This document shows, one piece after another, positions 7,448 to 14,544 of a stretch of DNA of 20,653 nt. Numbering within the stretch: position 1 is the first letter of the stretch; each line of letters opens with the position of its first letter. A program made the position numbers and the translations under genes. The notes under the pieces were generated by a model, which was not told where the DNA came from, made no database searches, and saw nothing but the letters and a program-made list of their open reading frames with translations. Source of the DNA: an uncultured Burkholderiales bacterium (GTDB taxonomy: Bacteria; Pseudomonadota; Gammaproteobacteria; Burkholderiales; Burkholderiaceae_E); contig CAIUGQ010000345.1 in NCBI GenBank assembly GCA_903898725.1, positions 1 to 20,653 on the forward strand, in the 5' to 3' direction.

Positions 7448-8311
7448 ATGACCGTCACGCTGCTGCAACCTGCCCGCCGGGAGCTGTCGCCGGGCTTTGC
7501 GGTGCGCCGCGCGCTGCCGGTGGCAACGCGCCGGACGGTGGGTCCGTTCGTCTTCTTCGACCATTTCGGTCCGGTCGAGCTCGCACGCGCCGAGCTCGCC
7601 GACGTGCGGCCGCATCCGCACATCGGACTGGCCACGGTCACCTGGCTGTTCGACGGCGAGATCCTGCACCGCGACAGCGTCGGCAGCGTGCAGTCGATCC
7701 GGCCGGGCGAGGTCAACTGGATGGTCGCCGGCCACGGCATCGTGCACTCCGAGCGCGCGCCCGAGGCCCGGCGCGGCCAGCCCGCGCGCTCGCACGGGCT
7801 GCAGGTCTGGGTCGCCCTGCCCCGTGCGCACGAGGACGACGCGCCCTCGTTCGTCCACGTGCCCGCCGCCGACGTGCCGGTGTTCGATGCACCGGGCGCA
7901 CGGCTCGCGATCGTCGCCGGCGATGCCTGGGGCCTGCGCTCGCCGGTGCCGGTGGCGAGCCGCACGCTGTATGCGGTCGGCACGCTCGCCGCGCAGACGG
8001 TGCTCGCGATGCCCGCCGACCATGCCGAGCGTGCGCTCTATGTCGTCGAGGGCGCGGTCGAGCTCGACGGCACGGCGGTGACCGCCGGCACGCTCGCCAC
8101 CGTGCAGACCGGTGCGCCCGCGCTGATGCGCGCCACCGCCGACGCCCGCATCGCGGTCTTCGGCGGCGCACCGCTCGACGGTCCGCGCTTCGTCTGGTGG
8201 AACTTCGTCGCGAGCGAGCGCGAGCGCATCGAGGCGGCGAAGGCGCGCTGGGCCGCGGACGGATTCGCGCCGATCGAGGGCGAGACCGAGCGGATCCCGC
8301 TGCCGGACTGA
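7448..8311 (+). CDS. pirin family cupin protein
   Basis: The 287-residue protein has the two-cupin pirin layout. The N-terminal metal site is complete: HPHIGLATVTWLFDGEI gives H56 and H58, and GHGIVHSE gives H100 and E102, matching the Fe-binding His56, His58, His101 and Glu103 of human pirin. The C-terminal pirin domain is around residues 175-275 and includes APLDGPRFVWWNFV. Some bacterial pirins are quercetin dioxygenases; others bind metabolic enzymes, including a pyruvate dehydrogenase E1 in Serratia and an acyl-CoA dehydrogenase in Streptomyces. Its position 32 bases after three acyl-CoA dehydrogenase genes makes a regulatory or accessory role in that pathway attractive, but this is inference. 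GAGG lies about 10 bases before the ATG. Confidence 0.93.
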   Translation: MTVTLLQPARRELSPGFAVRRALPVATRRTVGPFVFFDHFGPVELARAELADVRPHPHIGLATVTWLFDGEILHRDSVGSVQSIRPGEVNWMVAGHGIVHSERAPEARRGQPARSHGLQVWVALPRAHEDDAPSFVHVPAADVPVFDAPGARLAIVAGDAWGLRSPVPVASRTLYAVGTLAAQTVLAMPADHAERALYVVEGAVELDGTAVTAGTLATVQTGAPALMRATADARIAVFGGAPLDGPRFVWWNFVASERERIEAAKARWAADGFAPIEGETERIPLPD

Positions 8312-8354
8312 ACGGCCGGCACCCGGCACCACACGACACGAGGGGAGACGAAGC

Positions 8355-9560
8355 ATGCAGACCGACACCACGACGAACGCGACACCGGACGCACGGGCGG
8401 CCGAGGCGGCGCGTGCGGCGCATGAGGCACGCGAGGCCCACGATGCGGCGATGCGCACCTACCTGCGCGAGGGCGAGGCGCGCGCCTATGCGCTCGGCAA
8501 CCGCGGCCCGATCCGCCGGACCGCGGACGGCCGCATCCACCCCGACATCCTCGAGGCCTACTGGCGCTGCGGGTTCTACGTCTTCGAGGGCGTGCTCTCG
8601 AAGGCGGAGCTCGCCGAGATCGACGCCGACATCCGCGGCAACGTGCTCGAGCGCCTGCCGGTGCGGCACGATGCGACGCTCGACGCGCGCGGCCGACCCG
8701 CGATCGGCGTCGGCCACGAGGCGCCGACGCTGTTCTGGTCGAAGCCGCTGGCCGATCCGTTCGGCGGCACCACGCTCGCGAACGGCCGCCACCCGGTGAA
8801 GATGCACGAGCCGACCGCCGCCGCCGATGCGCCCGAGGAGATCGTGTACCTGATCCTCGGGTCGATGCAGTTCTCGGAGACCCACCTGCGGGTCTACGGC
8901 CACCCCGACCTGCTCGCGGTCGCGGCCGCGGTCAACGGTGACGACTTCGTGCCCTTCAACGAGGCGCTCTTCATCAAGGCCCCCGGGCTCGGCGCCTCGG
9001 TCGCCTGGCACCGCGACGGTGTCACGCACTGGGACAGCCCCGACTGGGACGAGGGCACGCACGGCTTCAACTTCATGGCGCAGCTCTACGGCTGCACGCC
9101 GGCCAACGGCGTCTGGGTCGTGCCCGGCACGCACAAGCAGCGCCGCGTCGACATCCGCGCGATGTGCGCGGCCGCGGGCTCGGAGCGCCTGCCCGAGGCG
9201 GTGCCCATCGTGTGTGCGCCCGGAGACGTCGCGATCACCAACCGGCAGGCGGTGCACGGCTCGTTCGCCAACAACAGCCCCGACTGGCGGCTGACGCTGA
9301 ACCTCGGCTTCCACCGACGCCGATCGGTGCTCGGCGTGCAGGGCGGCGGCATCCATGCGGCACCGGCGATCTTCGATGACGCGCGCATCCGCGAGCGGGC
9401 CCGCGTGATCGGCTACGGCATCGATGCACGGCGCCAGCACCGTCCGGACGAGACGCCGTTCGTCTACCGGCCGCACGCCGAGGCGGGCGAGACCCACCGG
9501 TGGGACGAGGCGGCGCGGGCGTCGATGCGGGACTACAACCGCCTGGACCTGAGCATCTGA
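8355..9560 (+). CDS. phytanoyl-CoA dioxygenase (PhyH) family Fe(II)/2-oxoglutarate oxygenase
   Basis: This 401-residue protein carries a full non-haem iron triad: AWHRDG gives H219 and D221, and AVHGSF gives H301. R312 in SPDWRLTLN fits the 2-oxoglutarate carboxylate clamp. NGVWVVPGTHK (251-261) is the usual turn of PhyH proteins. The family hydroxylates acyl-CoAs or free small molecules with O2 and 2-oxoglutarate. At about 400 residues it is larger than typical 280-330-residue bacterial PhyH proteins; the first 60 residues are Ala/Arg-rich and helical and may be an added segment. AGGGGAG at 8341-8347 is a good ribosome binding site 7 bases before the ATG. It is the last gene of the rightward cluster and its stop codon is part of a hairpin. 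Substrate unknown. Confidence 0.9.
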   Translation: MQTDTTTNATPDARAAEAARAAHEAREAHDAAMRTYLREGEARAYALGNRGPIRRTADGRIHPDILEAYWRCGFYVFEGVLSKAELAEIDADIRGNVLERLPVRHDATLDARGRPAIGVGHEAPTLFWSKPLADPFGGTTLANGRHPVKMHEPTAAADAPEEIVYLILGSMQFSETHLRVYGHPDLLAVAAAVNGDDFVPFNEALFIKAPGLGASVAWHRDGVTHWDSPDWDEGTHGFNFMAQLYGCTPANGVWVVPGTHKQRRVDIRAMCAAAGSERLPEAVPIVCAPGDVAITNRQAVHGSFANNSPDWRLTLNLGFHRRRSVLGVQGGGIHAAPAIFDDARIRERARVIGYGIDARRQHRPDETPFVYRPHAEAGETHRWDEAARASMRDYNRLDLSI

Positions 9561-9582
9561 GGCCGCCGCCCCGGCGGCCTCA
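9558..9582. terminator. perfect GC hairpin shared by two convergent stop codons
   Basis: Two perfect 11-base arms (TGAGGCCGCCG at 9558-9568 and its complement at 9572-9582) flank a 3-base loop. The first TGA is the stop of the PhyH-like gene, and the last three bases, read on the minus strand, are the stop of the small ORF coming the other way. There is no T-run on either side, so this is not a textbook intrinsic terminator. Its strength and placement between convergent genes still suggest a bidirectional transcription barrier or an RNA 3'-end stabiliser. Confidence 0.6.
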
Positions 9583-9669
9583 GCCGCGGCGACGCATCAG
9601 CGTGCTCTTGGAGAGCAGGGCGAAGAGCCGGTCGAGACGGCGGTCGAGCTGAGCGAGGAGAGCGGACAT
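9580..9669 (-). CDS. putative 29-residue small protein
   Basis: A short ORF between the E1 gene and the PhyH hairpin encodes 29 residues. Most of it (ALLAQLDRRLDRLFALLSK) would form a strongly amphipathic helix with Leu/Phe on one face and Arg/Asp on the other, followed by a basic end MRRRG. AAGAAGG lies 6 bases before its ATG on the minus strand (9682-9676), a credible ribosome binding site. The 3' arm of a 5-bp hairpin (9674-9678 with 9687-9691) overlaps that site. It lies 70 bases beyond the E1 stop in the same direction and could be co-transcribed. I do not recognise a family. The ribosome binding site and the stop placed exactly at the hairpin edge favour a real gene; the short length argues for caution. 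Confidence 0.45.
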   Translation of the reverse strand: MSALLAQLDRRLDRLFALLSKSTLMRRRG

Positions 9670-9739
9670 GTGAGGCCTTCTTGGGGAGGCCGGATCATGC
9701 ACCAGCTCCGAGTACCCGAGAGCGCGTAAGGGCGTCGGC

Positions 9740-12487
9740 TCATCGGGTCCAGGGGGCGTCCCCGCCCGCCACCCTGGCGCGCGCCCGACCCAGGCTCGCC
9801 TCGTCCGCCCGCCCCTGCCCGTGCAGCGCATGGATCGCGGCGAGCGCGATCGACGCGGCATCCACCTCGAAAAACGCCCGCAGCGCAGCCCGCGTGTCGC
9901 TGCGCCCGAAGCCGTCGGTGCCGAGCGTGACGTAGGGACGCGTGGGCGGCACGAAGGCGCGGATCGCCTCCGGCACCGCGCGCACGTAGTCGCTGACCGC
10001 GATCACCGGTGTGTCCGGGCCGCCGAGCAGGCGGGTCACGTGCGCCACCTCGTCGGCGCCCTCCAGCCGCGCGCGGCGCTCGCAGGCCATTCCGTCGCGC
10101 GCGAGTTCGCTCCAACTCGTGGCGCTCATCACCTCGGCCGCGATGCCGTGCTCGGCGGCGAGCAGGTCGGCTGCTGCGAGTGCCTCGGCCAGCAGCGCAC
10201 CGCTGCCCATCAGCGTCACGTCGACCTTCGCGTCGGCGGGCGCGCGCATCCGGTACAGCCCGCGCAGCAGGTCGGCCTCGACGCCGGCGGGCAGCGAGGG
10301 CTGGGCCTGGTTCTCGTTGCCGACGGTCACGTAGTGGAAGACGTCGCGCTGCTGCTCGAGCATCTCGCGCATCCCGTGCTCGACGATCACCGCGAGCTCG
10401 CCCGCGGTCGCCGGATCCCAGGCACGGCAGTTCGGCACCGTCGCCGCCACCAGGTGCGAGCTGCCGTCCTGATGCTGCAGGCCCTCGCCGCCCAGCGTGG
10501 TGCGGCCCGCGGTCGCGCCGATCAGGAAGCCGCGGGCGCGCTGGTCGGCGGCGGCCCAGATCTGGTCGCCGACCCGCTGGAAGCCGAACATCGAGTAGTA
10601 GATGTAGAACGGCATCATCGCGAGGCCGTGCACCGAGTACGAGGTCGCGGCCGCGGTCCACGAGGCGAGCGCACCCGCTTCCGTGATGCCCTCCTCGAGG
10701 ATCTGCCCGTCGGTCGCCTCGCGGTAGTACAGCATCGAGCCGATGTCCTCGGGCTCGTAGCGCTGGCCGACCGACGACCAGATGCCCACCTGCCGGAACA
10801 GGTTCGCCATCCCGAAGGTGCGCGCCTCGTCGGCGACGATCGGCGCGATGCGGGGCCCGAGCGCCGGATCCTTGAGCAGGTTGCCCAGCATCCGCACGAA
10901 GGCCATCGTGGTCGACATCTCGCGCCCGTCGGCCCCCAGCGCGAACTCGCCCCAGCGCGCCAGCGGCGGCACCGGCACCGGCTCGCAGGCCGCCACGCGC
11001 GCGGGCAACGCGCCACCCAGCGCCTCGCGGCGCTCGCGCAGGTAGCGCATCGCGGGCGCCTCGTCGGCGGGCTTCGCGAACTCGAGCGCCTCGGCCTGCG
11101 CATCGGTGATCGGCAGGCGGAAGCGGTCCCGGAACGCGATCAGCGCGTCGCCGTCGAGCTTCTTCTGCTGATGGGTCGTCATCCGGCCCTGGCCGGCGCT
11201 GCCCATGCCGAAGCCCTTCTTCGTGTGCGCGAGGATCACCGTCGGCTGGCCGACGTGGTGCGCGGCCGCGTGATAGGCGGCATAGAGCTTGACCGGGTCG
11301 TGGCCGCCGCGCGTGAGGCGGTCGATCTGCTCGTCGGTCATGCCCTGCGAGAGCGCGCGCAGCGCCTCGTTCTGGCCGAAGAAGCGCTCGCGGTTGAACT
11401 TGCCGTCGGTGGCGGCCAGCGTCTGGAACTGGCCGTCGACCGTGCCGTCGAAGGCATCGATCAGCGCACCGCGCACGTCGCGCGCGAGCAGGCCGTCCCA
11501 GTCGCTGCCCCAGACCAGCTTGATCACGTTCCAGCCGGCGCCGGTGAACAGCGCCTCGAGCTCGTCGACGATGCGACCGTTGCCGCGCACCGGCCCGTCG
11601 AGGCGCTGCAGGTTGCAGTTGACGACGAACACCAGGTTGTCGAGCCGCTCGCGCGCGGCGAGCGTCAGTGCGCTCATCGACTCCGGCTCGTCCATCTCGC
11701 CGTCGCCGAAGATGCCCCAGACCTTGCGCTGCGCCGCGTGCCCGTCCTGCCCGGCGAAGCCCACGTGCGCGAGCAGCCCGCGGGTCTCGAGGTAGCGGAT
11801 GAAGCGGGCCTGGTAGATCGCGCTGATCGGGCCGATGCCCATCGAGCCGGTGGGGAACTGCCAGAAGTCGGGCATCAGCCAGGGATGCGGATAGCTCGAC
11901 AGCCCGCGGGCGCCCGCCGCAGGCGCCGCCAGCTCGCGCCGGTAGTGCTCGAGGTCCTCGGCGCGCAGGCGCCCCTCGAGGAAGGCACGCGCATAGACAC
12001 CCGGTGCCGAATGCGGCTGGAAGTAGACGAGGTCGCCGTGGAAGCCGTCGCGGCGCGCGCGGAAGAAGTGGTTGAAGCCGGTCTCGAAGAGGTCGGCGGC
12101 CGACGCGTAGGAGGCGATGTGGCCGCCGAGCTCGCCGTGCGCGCGGTTGGCGCGCACCACCATCGCGAGCGCGTTCCAGCGCATCAGCGCCGACAGTTCG
12201 CGCTCGAGCTCGAGGTCGCCCGGGAAGGCCGGCTGCTCGGTGACCGGGATGGTGTTGACGTAGGGCGTGGCGAGCGCCGGACGCCAGCGCAGCCCGCTGC
12301 GCGCCGAGTGACGCTGCAGCGCATCGAGCAGGAAGCGCGCGCGCTCGGGTCCGGCGTGCTCGATCACCGCGACGAGCGACTCGACCCACTCGGCGGTCTC
12401 CTGCGGATCGGCGTCGGTCTGGGGCGCGCGCGGCGCGACGCCGCTGGCGGGGGTGTGCAGCGCATCGAGGCGCAACGGGGCGTTCAT
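9740..12487 (-). CDS. aceE: 2-oxoacid dehydrogenase E1, homodimeric AceE type (pyruvate or 2-oxobutyrate)
   Basis: At 915 residues this is a full-length homodimeric E1 of the AceE family, close to the 887 residues of E. coli AceE. It has the thiamine diphosphate motif GDGEMDEPES (261-270) ending at NCNLQ (290-294), and the active-site His positions GGHIAS (H123), FNHFF (H140) and TTHQQKKLD (H439). ADEARTFGM holds E554, and EGLQHQDGSSH and GTDGFGRSD are also present. It decarboxylates a 2-oxoacid and acylates the lipoyl domain of an E2 partner. No aceF or lpd gene lies next to it, and a divergent Lrp-family gene controls the shared promoter region. This matches the mdeB-mdeR arrangement of Pseudomonas, in which an AceE homologue acts on 2-oxobutyrate. 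The ATG at 12487 has GGAGAG 7 bases upstream. Family certain, substrate open. Confidence 0.93.
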   Translation of the reverse strand: MNAPLRLDALHTPASGVAPRAPQTDADPQETAEWVESLVAVIEHAGPERARFLLDALQRHSARSGLRWRPALATPYVNTIPVTEQPAFPGDLELERELSALMRWNALAMVVRANRAHGELGGHIASYASAADLFETGFNHFFRARRDGFHGDLVYFQPHSAPGVYARAFLEGRLRAEDLEHYRRELAAPAAGARGLSSYPHPWLMPDFWQFPTGSMGIGPISAIYQARFIRYLETRGLLAHVGFAGQDGHAAQRKVWGIFGDGEMDEPESMSALTLAARERLDNLVFVVNCNLQRLDGPVRGNGRIVDELEALFTGAGWNVIKLVWGSDWDGLLARDVRGALIDAFDGTVDGQFQTLAATDGKFNRERFFGQNEALRALSQGMTDEQIDRLTRGGHDPVKLYAAYHAAAHHVGQPTVILAHTKKGFGMGSAGQGRMTTHQQKKLDGDALIAFRDRFRLPITDAQAEALEFAKPADEAPAMRYLRERREALGGALPARVAACEPVPVPPLARWGEFALGADGREMSTTMAFVRMLGNLLKDPALGPRIAPIVADEARTFGMANLFRQVGIWSSVGQRYEPEDIGSMLYYREATDGQILEEGITEAGALASWTAAATSYSVHGLAMMPFYIYYSMFGFQRVGDQIWAAADQRARGFLIGATAGRTTLGGEGLQHQDGSSHLVAATVPNCRAWDPATAGELAVIVEHGMREMLEQQRDVFHYVTVGNENQAQPSLPAGVEADLLRGLYRMRAPADAKVDVTLMGSGALLAEALAAADLLAAEHGIAAEVMSATSWSELARDGMACERRARLEGADEVAHVTRLLGGPDTPVIAVSDYVRAVPEAIRAFVPPTRPYVTLGTDGFGRSDTRAALRAFFEVDAASIALAAIHALHGQGRADEASLGRARARVAGGDAPWTR

Positions 12488-12569
12488 CGCGGGACTCTCC
12501 GGATCGATGCCTCCGATGGTATGCCGCCCCTCACCGCTGATGGTGCCGCAATTGGCTTTGAAGTCGGTC

Positions 12570-12586
12570 CATGACAGCACTTCATG
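12570..12586. promoter_or_regulatory. candidate Lrp-family operator between the E1 and Lrp genes
   Basis: CATGA-N7-TCATG is a perfect inverted repeat with 5-base arms in the AT-richer part of the 127-base divergent region, about 30 bases before the lrp-like start and 80 bases before the E1 start. Lrp/AsnC proteins bind imperfect palindromes of about this size. A second short palindrome, TGATCA, follows at 12589-12594. Binding is inferred from location only. Confidence 0.4.
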
Positions 12587-12614
12587 CTTGATCAGCCACT
12601 TTTTCCGATACGAT

Positions 12615-13115
12615 ATGCCGATGGATGCCACCGACCTCGCGATCCTCTCGGAACTGCAGCGCGACGGCTCGCTGTCGAACGTCGAACTCGCGCGCCGCGT
12701 GAACCTGTCGCCCTCGCCCTGCCTGGCGCGGGTTCGGGCCCTCGAGCAGGCCGGGACCATCCGCCGATACGTGGCGCTGGTGGACCCCGAGTCGCTCGGC
12801 CTGGGGGTCTCGGTGTTCATCTCCATCAGCCTGCGCGAGCAGAACACCGCGACGCTCGCGGAGTTCGAGCGGCGCATCGGCGCCCACGACGAGGTCATGG
12901 AGGCCTACCTGATGACCGGCGACGCGGACTACCTGCTGCGGGTGGTCGTGCCCGACATCCGCTCACTCGAGCGCTTCATCCTCGAGCGGCTGTCGCCGAT
13001 TCCCGGCGTCGAGAAGATCCGCTCGAGCTTCACCCTCAAGCAGGTGCGCTACAAGACCGCGCTGCCGCTGCCGACCTCGCCGCGGTCCGGGCAGCGTGAA
13101 CCGGGGAACGCGTAG
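12615..13115 (+). CDS. Lrp/AsnC family transcriptional regulator
   Basis: The 166-residue protein starts with the Lrp/AsnC signature (DATDLAILSELQRDGSLSNVE, then LARRVNLSPSPCLARVRALEQAG), an N-terminal helix-turn-helix at about residues 4-62. A RAM/AsnC ligand-binding domain follows, with GVSVFISISL, MTGDADYLLRVVVPD (105-119) and PGVEKIRSSFTL. Family members sense amino acids and often control divergent catabolic genes, here the E1 gene. Two in-frame starts exist, ATG at 12615 and ATG at 12621; neither has a ribosome binding site. A TACGAT (12609-12614) just upstream would place transcription start close to 12621, so a leaderless message is possible. The last 15 residues are Pro/Ser/Arg-rich. 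The stop codon directly abuts the amidase ATG. Confidence 0.92.
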   Translation: MPMDATDLAILSELQRDGSLSNVELARRVNLSPSPCLARVRALEQAGTIRRYVALVDPESLGLGVSVFISISLREQNTATLAEFERRIGAHDEVMEAYLMTGDADYLLRVVVPDIRSLERFILERLSPIPGVEKIRSSFTLKQVRYKTALPLPTSPRSGQREPGNA

Positions 13116-14390
13116 ATGTCCGGATCGTCGAAGCCCGAGCCCTTGCCCGCGGCCGCCGTGCAGGCGCCCTTCCCGATCGACGACCGCGTCGGCGCGTGGG
13201 TGCCGCACGGTTGCTTCGTGCGCCCCGGGGCAGCCGATGGCGCGCTCGCCGGACTGCGCTTCGCGGCGAAGGACCTGTTCGACGTGGCCGGCCGCGTCAC
13301 CGGCGCCGGCAACCCGACCTGGCTCGAGACCCACGGTCCGGCGCCGGCCGACAGCCCGCTGGTCGCGGCCCTGTCGGCGGCGGGCGCGACCCTGGTCGGC
13401 AAGGTGCTGACCGACGAGCTGGCGTTCAGCCTGCACGGTGCCAACGTGCACTACGGCACCCCGCTCAACCCGCGGGCGCCCGACCGGGTGCCGGGGGGCT
13501 CGTCGAGCGGCTCGGCGAGTGCGGTCGCGGCGCGCCTCGTCGACCTCGCGCTCGCCACCGACACCGGCGGTTCGACGCGCGTGCCGGCGAGCTACTGCGG
13601 CATCTGGGGCCTGCGCACGACCCACGGCCGACTGTCGTCGGCGGGCCTGGTGCCGCTCTGCCCGTCCTTCGACACGCCGACCTGGATGGCCGACGATCCG
13701 GACGTCTTCGCGCGGGTCGCCGACGTGCTGCTGGCGGACGAGGGCATGTCCGGCACGTCCGGTGCCTCCGACTGGCGGCCGCGCCGCGTGCTGCGCCTCG
13801 ACGATGCCTGGGCGCTGGCCGATCCGGTCTTCCACGCACCGCTGGCCCGTGCGCTTGCGGTCCTCGCCACGCAGCTCGACGCGCCCGTGACCGCGCTCGC
13901 CGCCGGTGACGACGCCAACGGCGCATCGCTGGACGGCTGGCGACGCGCGTTCGTGACCGCCAGCAGCCACGAGGCCTGGTCGGTGCACGGCGACTGGATC
14001 GAGCGGCATCGCCCGCGCTTCGGCGACGCGATCGCGGCCCGCTGGGACGTCGCGCGCCGCGTCGGTGCCACCGACGCGGCGGCCGCGCGCGAGCGCATCG
14101 CCGCGCTGCGCGTCCGGATCCGCGCGATGCTCGGGGACGACGGCATCGCGGTGCTGCCCTCGGCGGCGACGGTCGCCCCGCGCCGCGATGACGACGCACC
14201 GACCGTCGACGCGATCCGCATGCGCACCCAGGCGATCACCTGCATCGCCGGCATCGGCGGACTGCCCCAGGTGAGCCTGCCGTGGCCGCGCGAGGACGGG
14301 GCGCCGATCGGCGTGTCGCTGCTCGGGCCGGCCGGCTCGGACCGTGCGCTGGTGGCGCTCGCCACGGCGCTGCGCGGCGCGATCGCCTGA
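13116..14390 (+). CDS. amidase-signature family hydrolase (AMI1/GatA-like)
   Basis: This 424-residue protein contains the complete Ser-cisSer-Lys triad of amidase-signature enzymes: K52 in RFAAKDLFDV, S129 in PGGSSSGSAS and nucleophile S153 in DTGGSTRVPAS. The 24-residue distance between the two serines is the same as in fatty acid amide hydrolase (S217 and S241). The compact length and the early LAGLRFAAKD, CGIWGLRTTHG and PSFDTPTW segments resemble plant AMI1 and its bacterial relatives more than GatA, and no gatB or gatC is present. It would hydrolyse a small amide; the substrate is unknown. The ATG begins on the base after the Lrp-gene stop, implying co-transcription and coupled translation, so the Lrp-type regulator may link this enzyme to amino-acid or amide use. 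The stop codon lies inside an 8-bp tandem repeat. Confidence 0.9.
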   Translation: MSGSSKPEPLPAAAVQAPFPIDDRVGAWVPHGCFVRPGAADGALAGLRFAAKDLFDVAGRVTGAGNPTWLETHGPAPADSPLVAALSAAGATLVGKVLTDELAFSLHGANVHYGTPLNPRAPDRVPGGSSSGSASAVAARLVDLALATDTGGSTRVPASYCGIWGLRTTHGRLSSAGLVPLCPSFDTPTWMADDPDVFARVADVLLADEGMSGTSGASDWRPRRVLRLDDAWALADPVFHAPLARALAVLATQLDAPVTALAAGDDANGASLDGWRRAFVTASSHEAWSVHGDWIERHRPRFGDAIAARWDVARRVGATDAAAARERIAALRVRIRAMLGDDGIAVLPSAATVAPRRDDDAPTVDAIRMRTQAITCIAGIGGLPQVSLPWPREDGAPIGVSLLGPAGSDRALVALATALRGAIA

Positions 14391-14426
14391 TCGCCTGATC
14401 GCCTGATCGCCTGATCGCCTGATCGC
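14381..14426 (+). repeat. 8-bp tandem repeat GATCGCCT, 5.75 copies
   Basis: Five exact copies of GATCGCCT and a sixth partial copy (GATCGC) run head to tail. The amidase stop TGA (14388-14390) is at the first junction, so copy-number changes above two would leave the protein unchanged. Each unit holds a GATC site. This looks like a replication-slippage microsatellite; no spacers are present. Confidence 0.97.
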
Positions 14427-14528
14427 GGCCCCCTGCCACGCCGACCCGCCGACGACCCCGGACGCCTCGGCGCCCGGGCACGCCGACCCCGGATTCCCCT
14501 GCTGTCAGCGTGGTCAGTCTTTCGAATC

Positions 14529-14544
14529 TTCACTAATTACTGAA
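14529..14544. promoter_or_regulatory. AT-rich near-palindrome, likely operator of the regulator-cydAB operon
   Basis: TTCACTAATTACTGAA is a 16-base inverted repeat with a perfect TAATTA core, TTCA/TGAA ends and a single mismatched pair. It lies 60 bases before a GbsR/MarR-like gene, in the most AT-rich patch of the window (14517-14553). MarR-type dimers bind 16-20-bp palindromes of this kind and usually control their own operon. No clear -35/-10 pair could be fixed. The rest of 14427-14603 is GC-rich non-coding DNA with a CACGCCGACCC direct repeat and no gene that I can see. Confidence 0.5.

Noticed and set aside
9740..12898. Longer start for the E1 gene up to 12898
   Set aside because: The extension would cover the Lrp gene in antisense. 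The ATG at 12487 has GGAGAG 7 bases upstream and gives the normal family length.
14381..14426. CRISPR-like array
   Set aside because: Units are 8 bases with no spacers and no cas genes nearby; a simple microsatellite.
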